Assembly: GCA_027311945.1 (NCBI GenBank) | Contig: DAICXZ010000022.1 | Location: forward strand, 62,001-126,000 | DNA length: 64,000 nucleotides | Direction of reading: 5' to 3' | Origin: Erythrobacter sp. | Lineage (GTDB): Bacteria > Pseudomonadota > Alphaproteobacteria > Sphingomonadales > Sphingomonadaceae | In this document: one piece after another, positions 10,950 to 20,563 of the stretch | Layout of the letters: every line of letters begins with the position of its first letter | Position numbering within the stretch: the first letter of the stretch is position 1 | Position numbers and translations under genes: made by a program | Notes under the pieces: generated by a model | What the model saw: only the letters and a program-made list of their open reading frames with translations | Told to the model about the DNA's origin: nothing | Databases searched by the model: none

Positions 10950-11253
10950 GCAGCAGATCGACGCGCGTCATTACGACGTTATCCTGTCGCCGCACATCAC
11001 CGAGAAGACCACGCTTCTCTCGGAGAACAACGCGGTTGTGTTCAAGGTCGCCGGTTCCGCCACCAAGCCGCAGATCAAGGAGGCCATCGAGGCTCTCTTC
11101 GATCGCAAGGTGAAGGCGGTCAACACGATCGTGAGCAAGGGGAAGACGAAGCGGTGGAAGGGCAAGCCCTACACCCGCACCGACTTCAAGAAGGCGATCG
11201 TGACTCTCGTTGAGGGTCAGGACCCGATCGACATCACCGAAGGTGTGAGCTGA
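10942..11253 (+). CDS. rplW: 50S ribosomal protein L23
   Basis: 103 residues with the L23 core ([50 protein letters not shown]). L23 sits at the tunnel exit and docks trigger factor and SRP. It overlaps rplD by 8 bp and lies 4 bp before rplB, so translation is probably coupled. Confidence 0.97.
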   Translation: MAKQQIDARHYDVILSPHITEKTTLLSENNAVVFKVAGSATKPQIKEAIEALFDRKVKAVNTIVSKGKTKRWKGKPYTRTDFKKAIVTLVEGQDPIDITEGVS

Positions 11254-11257
11254 TCCG

Positions 11258-12094
11258 ATGGCACTGAAGAACTATAACCCGACTAGCCCGGCCCGCCGCG
11301 CGCTTGTCCTCGTCGACAAGACCGGCCTGCACAAGGGCAAGCCCGTCAAGGCGCTGACCGAAGGTAAGCGCAAGACCGGTGGCCGTAACAACAAGGGCCA
11401 TGTGACCAGCCGCGGCATCGCCGGTGGCCACAAGCAGAAGTATCGCTTCATCGACTTCAAGCGTCGCAAGTGGGGCGTTGAGGGCACCGTGGAACGGCTC
11501 GAATACGATCCGAACCGCACCGCTTTCATCGCGCTCATCAAGTACGCCGATGGCGAGCTGGCCTATATCATCGCGCCGAACCGCGTTGCCGTTGGCGACA
11601 AGATCATCGCCGATGAGAAGACCGACACCAAGCCGGGCAACGCCATGTTGCTGGGCCAGATGCCGGTCGGCACGATCTGCCACAACGTCGAGATGAAGCC
11701 GGGCAAGGGCGGTCAGATCGCCCGTTCGGCCGGCACCTATGTGCAGCTCGTCGGTCGCGATCGCGGCATGGTCATCGTTCGCCTGAACTCGGGCGAGCAG
11801 CGCTACCTGCGTGCCGATTGCATGGGCACGGTCGGTTCGGTGTCGAACCCCGACAACCAGAACCAGAACCTCGGCAAGGCCGGGCGCGTCCGTCACATGG
11901 GCCGTCGTCCGCTGACCCGTGGTGTCGCCAAGAACCCGGTCGATCACCCGCACGGTGGTGGTGAAGGCCGGACCTCGGGCGGTCGTCACCCGGTTACTCC
12001 GTGGGGCAAGCCGACCAAGGGCGCGCGTACCCGCAACAACAAGCAGACGGACAAGATGATCATCCGTTCGCGTCACGCCAAGAAGAAGAGGTAA
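11258..12094 (+). CDS. rplB: 50S ribosomal protein L2
   Basis: 278 residues, normal length. The C-terminal [30 protein letters not shown] motif, with the histidine linked to peptidyl transferase activity, is intact. L2 binds 23S domain IV and helps subunit association. Between rplW and rpsS in canonical order. Confidence 0.98.
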   Translation: MALKNYNPTSPARRALVLVDKTGLHKGKPVKALTEGKRKTGGRNNKGHVTSRGIAGGHKQKYRFIDFKRRKWGVEGTVERLEYDPNRTAFIALIKYADGELAYIIAPNRVAVGDKIIADEKTDTKPGNAMLLGQMPVGTICHNVEMKPGKGGQIARSAGTYVQLVGRDRGMVIVRLNSGEQRYLRADCMGTVGSVSNPDNQNQNLGKAGRVRHMGRRPLTRGVAKNPVDHPHGGGEGRTSGGRHPVTPWGKPTKGARTRNNKQTDKMIIRSRHAKKKR

Positions 12095-12100
12095 GCGAAG

Positions 12101-12376
12101 ATGGCACGTTCCGTCTGGAAAGGTCCGTTCGTCGATCTTCACCTGCTGAAGAAGGCGCAGGAAGCTCAGGAAGCCAGCAACACCAAGCCGATCAAGACCT
12201 GGTCGCGTCGGTCCACTGTGCTCCCCGATTTCGTCGGCCTGACGTTCAACGTCTACAATGGCCACAAGTTCATCCCGGTGTCCGTTTCGGAAGAAATGGT
12301 CGGCCACAAGCTCGGCGAGTTCGCTCCTACGCGTACTTTCCCGGGTCACGCTGCCGACAAGAAGGGTAAGCGCTGA
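12101..12376 (+). CDS. rpsS: 30S ribosomal protein S19
   Basis: 91 residues: [18 protein letters not shown], and [24 protein letters not shown] near the end. S19 forms a head complex with S13 and contacts A-site tRNA. Its stop codon overlaps the rplV start by one base. Confidence 0.98.
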   Translation: MARSVWKGPFVDLHLLKKAQEAQEASNTKPIKTWSRRSTVLPDFVGLTFNVYNGHKFIPVSVSEEMVGHKLGEFAPTRTFPGHAADKKGKR

Positions 12377-12753
12377 TGAGCAAGCAGAAAGCCCCCCGTC
12401 GCGTTGCCGACAATGAGGCTCTGGCGGTTGGCACCACGATCCGTGGTTCGGCCCAGAAGCTGAACCTCGTCGCTGCGCTGATCCGTGGCCGCAAGGTGGA
12501 AGAGGCGATGAACATCCTCTCCTTCTCGAAGCGTGCCATGGCCCGCGACGCGCAGAAGGTACTGGCCTCGGCCATCGCCAATGCCGAGAACAACCACGAT
12601 CTCGACGTCGACTCGCTGGTCGTCGCCGAGGCGAGCGTTGGCAAGTCGGTCACCATGAAGCGCTTTGCGACCCGTGGCCGCGGCAAGTCGACCCGGATCC
12701 TCAAGCCGTTCAGCCGGCTGCGGATCGTCGTGCGCGAACAAGAGGAGGCCTGA
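12376..12753 (+). CDS. rplV: 50S ribosomal protein L22
   Basis: 125 residues. The conserved core ([52 protein letters not shown]) and the tunnel beta-hairpin near residues 85-105 are present. L22 lines the nascent-chain tunnel. One-base overlap with rpsS, two-base gap to rpsC. Confidence 0.97.
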   Translation: MSKQKAPRRVADNEALAVGTTIRGSAQKLNLVAALIRGRKVEEAMNILSFSKRAMARDAQKVLASAIANAENNHDLDVDSLVVAEASVGKSVTMKRFATRGRGKSTRILKPFSRLRIVVREQEEA

Positions 12754-12755
12754 TC

Positions 12756-13451
12756 ATGGGTCATAAGAGCAATCCGATCGGCCTGCGTCTGCAGATCAAC
12801 CGTACCTGGGACAGCCGCTGGTACGCCGAGGGCGGCGACTATGCGCGTCTGCTCAAGGAAGACATCGAGATCCGCAAGTACATCATGGAAAAGCTGCCCC
12901 AGGCCGCGATTTCCAAGGTTGTGATCGAGCGTCCGGCCAAGATGTGCCGCGTGTCGATCTTCGCTGCGCGTCCTGGTGTCATCATCGGCAAGAAGGGCGC
13001 GGATATCGAGAAGCTGCGCACCGAACTGGCCAAGATGACTGCCAGCGAAGTGAAGCTGAACATCGTCGAGATCCGCAAGCCGGAAGTCGATGCCAAGCTC
13101 GTCGCTCAGGGCATCGCCGATCAGCTGATCCGCCGTGTCGCTTTCCGTCGCGCGATGAAGCGTGCGATGCAGTCGGCCATGCGTCTGGGTGCCGAAGGCA
13201 TCAAGATCATGTGCTCGGGCCGCCTTGGCGGTGCCGAAATCGCCCGCGTCGAACAGTATCGCGAAGGCCGCGTTCCGCTGCACACGCTGCGTGCCAACAT
13301 CGACTACGCTGAAGCCGAGGCGCTGACCGCCTATGGCATCATCGGCATCAAGGTGTGGGTCTTCAAGGGCGAGATCATGGGCCATGATCCGACCTCGACC
13401 GACCGCCTGATGATGGAATCGCAGACGTCCGGCGTCCGCCCGGCTCGCTGA
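12756..13451 (+). CDS. rpsC: 30S ribosomal protein S3
   Basis: 231 residues with the type-II KH domain [18 protein letters not shown] near residue 70. S3 lines the mRNA entry tunnel and contributes to helicase activity. The start is preceded by a strong AGAGGAGG that lies in the rplV 3' end. Confidence 0.98.
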   Translation: MGHKSNPIGLRLQINRTWDSRWYAEGGDYARLLKEDIEIRKYIMEKLPQAAISKVVIERPAKMCRVSIFAARPGVIIGKKGADIEKLRTELAKMTASEVKLNIVEIRKPEVDAKLVAQGIADQLIRRVAFRRAMKRAMQSAMRLGAEGIKIMCSGRLGGAEIARVEQYREGRVPLHTLRANIDYAEAEALTAYGIIGIKVWVFKGEIMGHDPTSTDRLMMESQTSGVRPAR

Positions 13452-13462
13452 GGTAGAAGATC

Positions 13463-13897
13463 ATGCTGCAACCGAAAAAAACCAAGTTTCGCAAGGCCTT
13501 CAAGGGCCGCATCCATGGCCTCGCCAAGGGTGGCTCGGCGCTGAACTTCGGCTCCTATGGCCTCAAGGCGATGGAACCGGAACGTATCACCGCGCGTCAG
13601 ATCGAAGCTGCGCGTCGTGCGATCACCCGCCACATTCGCCGTCAGGGCCGTCTGTGGATCCGCGTGTTCCCCGATGTGCCGGTGTCGAAAAAGCCTGCCG
13701 AAGTCCGTCAGGGTAAGGGCAAGGGTTCCGTCGAATACTGGGCTGCTCGTGTGAAGCCGGGCCGTATCCTGTTCGAGCTCGATGGCGTTCCCGGCCCGCT
13801 GGCTGCTGAAGCGTTCGAACGTGCCGCGATGAAGCTGCCGATCAAGACCAAGGTCGTTGCCCGCCTCGGCGACACCTCGCACCTGGGAGGCGAATAA
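13463..13897 (+). CDS. rplP: 50S ribosomal protein L16
   Basis: 144 residues: [72 protein letters not shown]16 is needed for peptidyl transferase centre and A-site architecture. It overlaps rpmC by one base (TAATG). Confidence 0.98.
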   Translation: MLQPKKTKFRKAFKGRIHGLAKGGSALNFGSYGLKAMEPERITARQIEAARRAITRHIRRQGRLWIRVFPDVPVSKKPAEVRQGKGKGSVEYWAARVKPGRILFELDGVPGPLAAEAFERAAMKLPIKTKVVARLGDTSHLGGE

Positions 13898-14106
13898 TGG
13901 CCAAGATTGAAGATCTTCGCACCAAGACCGATGATCAGCTTGGTGAACAGCTGACCTCGCTCAAGCGCGAACAGCTCAACCTGCGGTTCCAGGCCGCGAC
14001 CAACCAGCTCGAGCGTTCGGCTCGCGTGAAAGAGGTCCGCCGCGAAATCGCTCAGATCAAAACCCTGCAGACCGAACGCGCCAAGAGCGCGGCCGCGCAG
14101 GGCTGA
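13897..14106 (+). CDS. rpmC: 50S ribosomal protein L29
   Basis: 69 residues, two-helix coiled hairpin typical of L29 ([54 protein letters not shown]). It sits beside L23 at the tunnel exit. The TAATG junction with rplP indicates translational coupling. Confidence 0.96.
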   Translation: MAKIEDLRTKTDDQLGEQLTSLKREQLNLRFQAATNQLERSARVKEVRREIAQIKTLQTERAKSAAAQG

Positions 14107-14117
14107 GGAGACAGACT

Positions 14118-14408
14118 ATGCCCAAGCGTATCCTGATCGGGACCGTCAGCTCCGACAAGACCGACAAGACCGTGACCGTGCTGGTCGAACGCCGTGTGAA
14201 GCACCCGCTTTACGGCAAGATCATCAAGCGGTCGAAGAAGTACCACGCTCACGACGAAGCCAACGAGTACAAGGTTGGTGACAAGGTTCGCATCGAGGAG
14301 ACCAAGCCGATCTCCAAGACCAAGACCTGGACCGTGAAAGATCGCATCGTCGCATCAAAGGGTGTTGCGATCGAGGCCGATCTCGATGTAGAGGCCGCCG
14401 GCAACTAA
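14118..14408 (+). CDS. rpsQ: 30S ribosomal protein S17
   Basis: 96 residues. The OB-fold segment [71 protein letters not shown] is characteristic. It carries a short C-terminal extension ([22 protein letters not shown]) compared with E. coli S17. Last gene of the S10 segment, before a hairpin-bearing spacer. Confidence 0.97.
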   Translation: MPKRILIGTVSSDKTDKTVTVLVERRVKHPLYGKIIKRSKKYHAHDEANEYKVGDKVRIEETKPISKTKTWTVKDRIVASKGVAIEADLDVEAAGN

Positions 14409-14429
14409 GCCGACAAGCCGATTTAGTTT

Positions 14430-14457
14430 CCCTTCCTCGCATTCCTGCGGGGAAGGG
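14430..14457 (+). promoter_or_regulatory. Hairpin between rpsQ and rplN (S10/spc boundary)
   Basis: CCCTTCCTCGC - ATTCCT - GCGGGGAAGGG gives an 11-bp stem with one U-G pair. A U-rich tail is absent, so full termination is unlikely; partial termination or RNA processing at the S10/spc junction is plausible. No clear promoter was found in the remaining 70 bp before rplN. Confidence 0.6.
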
Positions 14458-14530
14458 TTAGGCGTTTAGGAACTGCCGGGCCCCAGTCGTATTGGGTGTC
14501 TCGGCAAGCCAATGAGAAGGAACCGGATCA

Positions 14531-14899
14531 ATGATCCAGATGCAGTCCAATCTCGACGTCGCGGACAACTCCGGCGCCAAGCGCGTCCAGTGCATTAAGG
14601 TACTGGGTGGCTCGAAGCGTCGTACCGCGAGCGTCGGTGACGTGATCGTCGTTTCCGTCAAGGAAGCGCAGCCGCGTGCCCGCGTCAAGAAGGGCGACGT
14701 TCACCGTGCGGTGATCGTGCGCACCAAGAAGGATGTCCGCCGTGTCGACGGCACCGTCATCCGCTTTGACAGCAATGCTGCGGTGCTCGTGAACAAGAAC
14801 GAGGAGCCGATCGGCACCCGTATCTTTGGCCCGGTTGTGCGCGAACTGCGCGGCAAGGGCTTCATGAAGATCATCTCGCTCGCTCCGGAGGTGCTGTGA
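14531..14899 (+). CDS. rplN: 50S ribosomal protein L14
   Basis: 122 residues: [31 protein letters not shown], the diagnostic L14 N-terminus, and a complete C-terminus ending [13 protein letters not shown]14 forms an intersubunit bridge and is the binding site of RsfS. First gene of the spc segment. Confidence 0.98.
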   Translation: MIQMQSNLDVADNSGAKRVQCIKVLGGSKRRTASVGDVIVVSVKEAQPRARVKKGDVHRAVIVRTKKDVRRVDGTVIRFDSNAAVLVNKNEEPIGTRIFGPVVRELRGKGFMKIISLAPEVL

Positions 14900-15219
14900 T
14901 GGCTGCCGCAAAGATCAAGAAGGGCGACAAGGTCGTCGTGCTTGCGGGCAAGGACAAGGGCCAGACCGGTACGGTCGCCAGGGTCATTCCCGCTGACGGC
15001 AAGGTTGTGGTCGAGGGCGTCAACGTGATGACGCGTCACCGCAAGCCGAGCCAGGCAAATCCGCAGGGCGGCATCGACCGTGTTGCCGCGCCGATGGCGA
15101 TTTCGAATGTCGCCGTTGCCGATCCCAAGGATGGCAAGCCCACCCGCGTCCGTTTCGAAACGAAGGACGGCAAGAAGGTGCGCGTCGCCGTCAAGTCCGG
15201 GGAGACGATCGATGGGTGA
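14899..15219 (+). CDS. rplX: 50S ribosomal protein L24
   Basis: 106 residues when started at ATG 14899, which overlaps the rplN stop as TGATG; the track's GTG at 14896 would add one residue. The KOW motif [37 protein letters not shown] is present. L24 initiates 50S assembly. GGAG lies just upstream, inside rplN. Confidence 0.97.
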   Translation: MAAAKIKKGDKVVVLAGKDKGQTGTVARVIPADGKVVVEGVNVMTRHRKPSQANPQGGIDRVAAPMAISNVAVADPKDGKPTRVRFETKDGKKVRVAVKSGETIDG

Positions 15220-15796
15220 TTACACGCCGCGTCTGAAGACCAAGTACAACGAGGAAATCGCCAAGGCGATGACCGAGAAGTTCGGTTACAAGAACCACAT
15301 GGAAGTCCCCAAGCTGGAAAAGATCACGCTCAACATGGGCGTGGGCGAAGCCAGCCAGGACAAGAAGAAGGTTCAGGTTGCCGCTGAGGAAATGGAACTG
15401 ATCGCAGGCCAGAAGCCCGTGATCACCAAGGCCAAGAAGTCGATCGCCCAGTTCAAGCTGCGTGACGGCATGCCGATCGGCTGCAAGGTCAACCTGCGCC
15501 GTGACCGGATGTACGAATTCCTCGATCGTCTGGTGACGATCGCGATGCCGCGTATCCGAGATTTCCGTGGCCTCAACCCCAAGTCGTTCGATGGCAATGG
15601 CAACTATGCCATGGGCATCAAGGAGCAGATCATCTTCCCCGAGATCAGCTACGACAAGATCGACAAGGTGCGTGGCATGGACATCATCGTCACCACCACC
15701 GCCAAGACCGACGAGGAAGCGCGCGAGCTGCTGCGCCTGTTCGGTTTCCCGTTCCCGGCCGAGCAGTCGGCTGACGAAGAAAAGGCGGCGGCGTAA
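15212..15796 (+). CDS. rplE: 50S ribosomal protein L5
   Basis: 194 residues from ATG 15212 ([28 protein letters not shown]). The ORF track start at 15080 lies inside rplX and is rejected. The conserved [49 protein letters not shown] segment is clear. L5 binds 5S rRNA and P-site tRNA. GGGGAG precedes the start, and the gene overlaps the rplX end by 8 bp. Confidence 0.97.
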   Translation: MGDYTPRLKTKYNEEIAKAMTEKFGYKNHMEVPKLEKITLNMGVGEASQDKKKVQVAAEEMELIAGQKPVITKAKKSIAQFKLRDGMPIGCKVNLRRDRMYEFLDRLVTIAMPRIRDFRGLNPKSFDGNGNYAMGIKEQIIFPEISYDKIDKVRGMDIIVTTTAKTDEEARELLRLFGFPFPAEQSADEEKAAA

Positions 15797-15837
15797 GCCG
15801 CTGCCCCATTGCTGAGAAAAGAGAGAGCTTAAGTCCA

Positions 15838-16143
15838 ATGGCGAAACTGAGTTCCATCAACAAGAACGAGAAGCGCAAGGCGCTCGTTCAGAAGTATGCC
15901 GCGAAGTATGCGAAGCTGAAGGCGATTGCCGACGATGAGTCGCTCGACGAGACCGAGCGCCTGATGGCCCGCCTCAAGATGGCCGAGCTGCCGCGCAACG
16001 CGAACCCAACCCGCGTGCGCAACCGCTGCAACACCACCGGCCGCCCGCGCGGCTACTACCGCAAGTTCGGCCTCTGCCGTATCGAGCTGCGTGATCTTGC
16101 CAACAAGGGCATGATCCCCGGCGTGACCAAGTCGAGCTGGTAA
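15838..16143 (+). CDS. rpsN: 30S ribosomal protein S14 (long, zinc-free type)
   Basis: 101 residues with the C-terminal [41 protein letters not shown] motif. The CxxC...CxxC zinc ligands of the short form are absent, so this is the zinc-independent class. S14 is a late-assembly 30S head protein. It follows rplE by 41 bp. Confidence 0.97.
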   Translation: MAKLSSINKNEKRKALVQKYAAKYAKLKAIADDESLDETERLMARLKMAELPRNANPTRVRNRCNTTGRPRGYYRKFGLCRIELRDLANKGMIPGVTKSSW

Positions 16144-16155
16144 GGACCTAGAGAG

Positions 16156-16551
16156 ATGGCATTGACCGATCCCCTGGGTGATATGCTCACCCGCATCCGC
16201 AACGGCCAGCAGGCGAAGAAGGACTCCGTCCTGACCCCGGCGTCGAAGCTGCGTGCCAACGTGCTCGAGGTTCTCCAGCGCGAAGGTTACATCCGTGGCT
16301 ACAGCGAAGATACCAGTGGTGCCCACAAGGCTCTGCGTATCGAGCTGAAGTATTTCGAGGGCGAACCTGCGATCAAGCACGTTGCCCGTGTCTCCAAGCC
16401 GGGCCGCCGCGTCTACTCGGGTTCGAAGGAACTGCCGAGCATCCGCAACGGCCTTGGCATCACCATCGTCTCGACGCCCCGCGGCGTGCTTTCGGATGCC
16501 GAAGCGCGTGTGCAGAACGTCGGCGGCGAAGTGCTGGCGGAGGTGTTCTGA
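16156..16551 (+). CDS. rpsH: 30S ribosomal protein S8
   Basis: 131 residues: [25 protein letters not shown], and the C-terminal [27 protein letters not shown] type ending. S8 binds helix 21 of 16S rRNA and, in E. coli, represses the spc operon through an mRNA mimic near rplE. One-base overlap with rplF (TGATG). Confidence 0.97.
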   Translation: MALTDPLGDMLTRIRNGQQAKKDSVLTPASKLRANVLEVLQREGYIRGYSEDTSGAHKALRIELKYFEGEPAIKHVARVSKPGRRVYSGSKELPSIRNGLGITIVSTPRGVLSDAEARVQNVGGEVLAEVF

Positions 16552-17084
16552 TGAGCCGCATCGGCAAAAAGCCGGTTGCCATCCCGAGTGGGGTGACGGC
16601 CACCATCGAAAACGGTTCGCTCAACGTGAAGGGGCCCAAGGGCACCCTGTCGATGAGCACCTCGGACCTGATCACCTACACCATCGAGGACGGCCAGATT
16701 TCGGTCCAGCCGGCCAACAACGGCAAGCCTGCCCGCTCCCACTGGGGCATGCAGCGTACGCTGGTGGCAAACCTGGTGGAAGGCGTCACCGACGGCTTCT
16801 CGAAGGTTCTGGAGATCACCGGCGTCGGTTACCGCGCGAACATGCAGGGCAAGACCCTGAAGTTGCAGCTCGGTTTTTCGCATGACGTCGATCTCGATGT
16901 GCCGGAAGGCATCGAGGTGAAGACCCCCGATCAGACCACGGTCGAGATCTCGGGTATCGACAAGCAGAAGGTCGGCCAGTTCGCTGCCGAAATTCGCGAA
17001 TGGCGCAAGCCCGAGCCTTACAAGGGCAAGGGTGTGAAGTATCGCGGTGAGTATATCTTCCGCAAGGAAGGGAAGAAGAAGTAA
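16551..17084 (+). CDS. rplF: 50S ribosomal protein L6
   Basis: 177 residues, two repeated alpha-beta domains, starting [31 protein letters not shown] and ending [26 protein letters not shown]6 lies near the factor-binding site. Its stop sits one base before the rplR start. Confidence 0.98.
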   Translation: MSRIGKKPVAIPSGVTATIENGSLNVKGPKGTLSMSTSDLITYTIEDGQISVQPANNGKPARSHWGMQRTLVANLVEGVTDGFSKVLEITGVGYRANMQGKTLKLQLGFSHDVDLDVPEGIEVKTPDQTTVEISGIDKQKVGQFAAEIREWRKPEPYKGKGVKYRGEYIFRKEGKKK

Positions 17085-17085
17085 G

Positions 17086-17430
17086 ATGGCAAAGCTATCC
17101 CTTTTCGAACGTCGTCGTCGCCGTGTCCGCACGGCCCTGCGCGCCCGCGCCGGCGGCAAGCCGCGTTTGTCCGTGCACCGCACCGGCAAGCACATCTACG
17201 CCCAGATCATCGACGATGCCGATGGTCGCACCGTTGCCGCTGCCTCCACGCTGGGTGGCAAGGTTTCGGGTGCCAATGTCGCTGCTGCCGAACAGGTCGG
17301 CAAGGACATTGCCGCAGCGGCCAAGAAGGCTGGTGTGATCACTGTCGTGTTCGATCGCGGCGGGTTCCTGTTCCATGGCCGCGTCAAGGCGCTGGCCGAT
17401 GCCGCTCGTGAAGGCGGGCTGGAGTTCTGA
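17086..17430 (+). CDS. rplR: 50S ribosomal protein L18
   Basis: 114 residues from ATG 17086 ([55 protein letters not shown]). The track start at 17047 lies in rplF and is rejected. L18 binds 5S rRNA together with L5. Overlaps the rpsE start by one base. Confidence 0.97.
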   Translation: MAKLSLFERRRRRVRTALRARAGGKPRLSVHRTGKHIYAQIIDDADGRTVAAASTLGGKVSGANVAAAEQVGKDIAAAAKKAGVITVVFDRGGFLFHGRVKALADAAREGGLEF

Positions 17431-18239
17431 TGATGGCTGATGAAAACAACAACGCGGAAACTCCCGTGGTAGACAATGCGGGTTCGACCCCGACGCCGAC
17501 CACCGCTCCGAGCGAAGCTGCTGAGAACCAGTCTGCTGCCGGCGCAACCGATGGCCAGGCGCGCGAAGCGTCGGGCGGACGTGGGCGTGGTGGTCGCGGC
17601 GGTGACCGTGGCGGCAATCGTGGTGGACGTGACGGCGGACGTGATGGTCGTGGTCGCGGCCGCGGCCGTGATGACCGTCGTGGCGGTGACGATGATGGTG
17701 GCGAGGAGCTGATCGAAAAGCTCGTGCACATCAACCGCGTCGCCAAGGTGGTGAAGGGCGGTAAGCGCTTCGGTTTCGCCGCGCTGGTCGTGGTGGGTGA
17801 CGGCAAGGGCCGCGTGGGCTTCGGTCACGGCAAGGCCCGCGAAGTGCCGGAAGCCATCAACAAGGCCACCGCTGCCGCCAAGAAGAAGATGATCCGCGTG
17901 CCGCTGAAGGAAGGCCGCACGCTGCATCATGACGGCAAGGGCCACTTCGGCGCTGGCAAGGTCAACGTGCGTTCGGCGCCTCCGGGCACCGGCATCATCG
18001 CGGGTGGTCCGATGCGCGCCGTGTTCGAAAGCCTTGGCGTGGCCGACGTGGTCACCAAGTCGATCGGCACCTCGAACCCCTACAACATGATCCGCGCCAC
18101 GTTCGACGCGCTCGTCAACCAGTCTTCGCCGAAGTCGGTTGCAATGCGTCGTGGCAAGAAGGTCGCCGACCTTCTTGGTCGGGGCGGTCAGGTCAGTGAA
18201 GCCGAGGCGGAAGCCGAAGCTGCTGCTATCGCGGAGTAA
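17430..18239 (+). CDS. rpsE: 30S ribosomal protein S5 with long RGG-rich N-terminal extension
   Basis: 269 residues against 167 in E. coli. The S5 core starts at about residue 92 ([54 protein letters not shown]). It is preceded by about 90 disordered residues: a Thr/Pro/Ala part and then a glycine-arginine block with [20 protein letters not shown], ending in DDDGGEE. RGG blocks bind RNA in other proteins. The extension is in frame with the start that overlaps rplR (TGATGATG) and has normal codon use, so it appears native. S5 governs accuracy and mRNA entry; spectinomycin resistance maps to its core loop. Confidence 0.96.
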   Translation: MMADENNNAETPVVDNAGSTPTPTTAPSEAAENQSAAGATDGQAREASGGRGRGGRGGDRGGNRGGRDGGRDGRGRGRGRDDRRGGDDDGGEELIEKLVHINRVAKVVKGGKRFGFAALVVVGDGKGRVGFGHGKAREVPEAINKATAAAKKKMIRVPLKEGRTLHHDGKGHFGAGKVNVRSAPPGTGIIAGGPMRAVFESLGVADVVTKSIGTSNPYNMIRATFDALVNQSSPKSVAMRRGKKVADLLGRGGQVSEAEAEAEAAAIAE

Positions 18240-18244
18240 GTCTG

Positions 18245-18424
18245 ATGGCGACTATCAAGATCAAGCAGATCGGTTCGCCGATCCGTCGTCCGGAAAGCCA
18301 GCGCAAGATCCTGATCGGCCTCGGGCTGAACAAGATGCACAAGGTGGTGGAACGGGAGGATACCCCGGAAGTTCGCGGTGCAATCCGCAAGCTGCCGCAC
18401 ATGGTGCAGATCATCGAAGACTGA
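18245..18424 (+). CDS. rpmD: 50S ribosomal protein L30 (below ORF-track length)
   Basis: 59 residues, just below the track's cutoff: [20 protein letters not shown], then [39 protein letters not shown]. The L30 fold signature (IGSPIRR...GLGLNKM...DTPxVRGMI) is unmistakable. It begins five bases after the rpsE stop, in the canonical position between rpsE and rplO. The overlapping ORF 18139-18444 is a shadow. Confidence 0.96.
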   Translation: MATIKIKQIGSPIRRPESQRKILIGLGLNKMHKVVEREDTPEVRGAIRKLPHMVQIIED

Positions 18425-18450
18425 CGATCACAGCCAGTAATTGACAAGTG

Positions 18451-18484
18451 GTGGCCCGGGCGCGTACCGGGCCACCTTTATTTT
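18451..18484 (+). terminator. Terminator-like hairpin between rpmD and rplO
   Basis: Perfect 9-bp stem GTGGCCCGG - GCGCGTA - CCGGGCCAC followed by CTTTATTTT. This is the best terminator shape inside the r-protein block. Since rplO-secY-adk follow in the same direction with no clear promoter, it is more likely a partial terminator or attenuator. Confidence 0.65.
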
Positions 18485-18515
18485 GGCGCGAACAAAGCGA
18501 AAGCGAGTGCAAGAC

Positions 18516-19040
18516 ATGAAACTTACCGACATCCGTGACAACGATGGTGCCCGCAAGGGCCGCATGCGTGTTGGCCGTGGCATCGGCTCTGGCAAGGGCA
18601 AGACCTCGGGCCGTGGCCAGAAGGGCCAGAAGAGCCGCTCGGGCGTGGCCATCAAGGGCTTCGAAGGCGGCCAGATGCCGCTGCACATGCGGGTCCCGAA
18701 GCGTGGCTTCAACAACCCGTTCGGCAAGGACTATGCCGAGGCGAACCTTGGCCAGATCCAGGCGCTGGTCGACGCTGGCAAGCTCGACGCCAAGGCGACG
18801 ATCGATCATGCTGCGCTGAAGGCCGCTGGCATTGCCCGTGGCGGCAAGGACGGCGTGCGTCTGCTCGGCAAGGGCGAAATCACTGCCAAGGTCGCCTTCA
18901 AGGTTGCCGGTGCCTCGAAGGGCGCGGTTGCCGCGGTCGAGAAGGCTGGTGGCTCGGTCGAGGTGATCGATCTTGGTGCTCCCGAGCACGAAAAGAAGGC
19001 TGCCCGCGCTGCCGCCAACAAGGCTGCGCGCGCGCAATAA
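18516..19040 (+). CDS. rplO: 50S ribosomal protein L15
   Basis: 174 residues from ATG 18516 ([43 protein letters not shown]). The track start at 18441 lies in the hairpin and is rejected. L15 is a late-assembly 50S protein. The C-terminus carries an Ala/Lys-rich tail ([16 protein letters not shown]), longer than in E. coli. Confidence 0.97.
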   Translation: MKLTDIRDNDGARKGRMRVGRGIGSGKGKTSGRGQKGQKSRSGVAIKGFEGGQMPLHMRVPKRGFNNPFGKDYAEANLGQIQALVDAGKLDAKATIDHAALKAAGIARGGKDGVRLLGKGEITAKVAFKVAGASKGAVAAVEKAGGSVEVIDLGAPEHEKKAARAAANKAARAQ

Positions 19041-19048
19041 CCGCTTAA

Positions 19049-19086
19049 AGGGGTGCGCGGGTTCGACAAAGGACCTGCGCGCCCCT
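19049..19086 (+). promoter_or_regulatory. Long hairpin between rplO and secY
   Basis: AGGGGTGCGCGGGT (19049-19062) pairs with ACCTGCGCGCCCCT (19073-19086), 14 bp including two wobble pairs, around a 10-nt loop. No U-tract follows. It could slow ribosomes or RNase and set secY dosage apart from rplO. Confidence 0.55.
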
Positions 19087-19149
19087 ATCTACCCTGCCGG
19101 GCTCGCCAGGGGGTGGGCCGGATAGTCAGGAAGTCAAAAGACAGAACCG

Positions 19150-20514
19150 ATGGCATCACGCGCCGACAACATCGCCTCATCGCTGAGCTTTGCCAACTTC
19201 GGCAAGGCCACCGAGCTCAAGCAGCGTATCTGGTTCACCATCGGTGCGCTGATCGTGTTCCGATTCATGAGCTTCGTGCCGCTGCCGGGTGTGAATCCGC
19301 AGATCCTCGAAACGCTCTACGACCAGACCCGCGGCGGTATCCTCGATCTGTTCAACACATTTTCGGGCGGTTCGCTTGAGCGCATGAGTCTCATCGCGCT
19401 TGGCGTCATGCCCTACATCACGGCCTCGATCGTGGTGCAGCTGGCCGCTTCGCTTCACCCTGCGCTGATGGCGCTGAAGAAGGAAGGCGAGGCCGGGCGC
19501 AAGAAGCTCAACCAGTATACCCGCTATGGCACCGTGTTCCTGTGCGCGGTGCAGGGCTGGTTCCTCGCCTCGGGCCTTGAGGCCTACGGCGCGCAGTCGG
19601 GCCTGCAGGCCGTGGTTGATCCGGGCATCATGTTCCGCATCGTGGCCGTCATCAACCTCGTCGGCGGCACTATGTTCCTGCTGTGGCTGGGGGAGCAGAT
19701 CACTTCGCGTGGCATCGGCAACGGTGTTTCGCTGATCATTATGGCAGGCATCGTTGCGCAGTTCCCGACCTTCACCTCGAACCTGCTTGAAGGCGGCCGC
19801 ACCGGCGCGATCAGCCCGGTGATCATCGGCGGCTTCCTGGTCATGGTGGTGGTGCTGATTCTCGGCATTTGCTTCTTTGAGCGTGCCCAGCGCCGTCTGC
19901 TGATCCAGTATCCCAAGCGCGCGACCGAGCGCGGCGGGATGCAGGCCGACCGGTCGCACCTGCCGCTGAAGCTCAACACCGCAGGCGTGATCCCGCCGAT
20001 CTTCGCCAGCTCGCTGCTGCTGCTGCCGCTGACGATCACCCAGTTCGCGGGCAACTCGATCGATCCAAGCAGCAGCTTCGGCGGGTTCGTACAGAGCCTC
20101 AACCAATACCTCGCGCATGGTCAGCCGCTGTACATGGCGCTCTATGCAATCGGCATCGTGTTCTTCTGCTTCTTCTACACTGCGGTGGTGTTCAACCCCG
20201 AGGATACGGCGGAGAACCTGAAGAAGAACGGCGGGTTCATCCCCGGCATCCGTCCTGGCAAGCGCACAGCCGACTATCTCGACTATGTGCTGACCCGCAT
20301 CACTGTTGTGGGCGCGATCTACCTGACCGTGGTCTGCGTCGTTCCCGAGTGGGGCATCGCGCAGACGGGCATTCCGCTTTTCCTTGGCGGTACGTCGCTG
20401 CTCATCGTGGTGAACGTGACCGTGGATACGATCAGCCAGATTCAGTCACACCTGCTTGCACATCAGTATGGTGACCTTATCAAGAAAGCCAAATTGAAGG
20501 GCCGCCTGCGCTGA
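19150..20514 (+). CDS. secY: Protein translocase subunit SecY
   Basis: 454 residues with ten predicted membrane segments. Signatures include FMSFVPLPGVNPQ, FNTFSGGSLERMSLIALGVMPYITASIVVQL and the C-terminal QSHLLAHQYGDLIKKAKLKGRLR loop that contacts SecA and ribosomes. It forms the export channel with SecE and SecG. Start ATG 19150 (MASRADNIASSLSFANFGKATELKQRIWFTIG). Confidence 0.98.
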   Translation: MASRADNIASSLSFANFGKATELKQRIWFTIGALIVFRFMSFVPLPGVNPQILETLYDQTRGGILDLFNTFSGGSLERMSLIALGVMPYITASIVVQLAASLHPALMALKKEGEAGRKKLNQYTRYGTVFLCAVQGWFLASGLEAYGAQSGLQAVVDPGIMFRIVAVINLVGGTMFLLWLGEQITSRGIGNGVSLIIMAGIVAQFPTFTSNLLEGGRTGAISPVIIGGFLVMVVVLILGICFFERAQRRLLIQYPKRATERGGMQADRSHLPLKLNTAGVIPPIFASSLLLLPLTITQFAGNSIDPSSSFGGFVQSLNQYLAHGQPLYMALYAIGIVFFCFFYTAVVFNPEDTAENLKKNGGFIPGIRPGKRTADYLDYVLTRITVVGAIYLTVVCVVPEWGIAQTGIPLFLGGTSLLIVVNVTVDTISQIQSHLLAHQYGDLIKKAKLKGRLR

Positions 20515-20563
20515 GTCTACGGACTCAGGCGTGGAGTTGCTCCGGCTATAAGAGGGGGCTTTC

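Noticed and set aside
18139-18444. 101-residue ORF across the rpsE end
   Set aside because: Wrong frame; the real gene there is the 59-residue rpmD.
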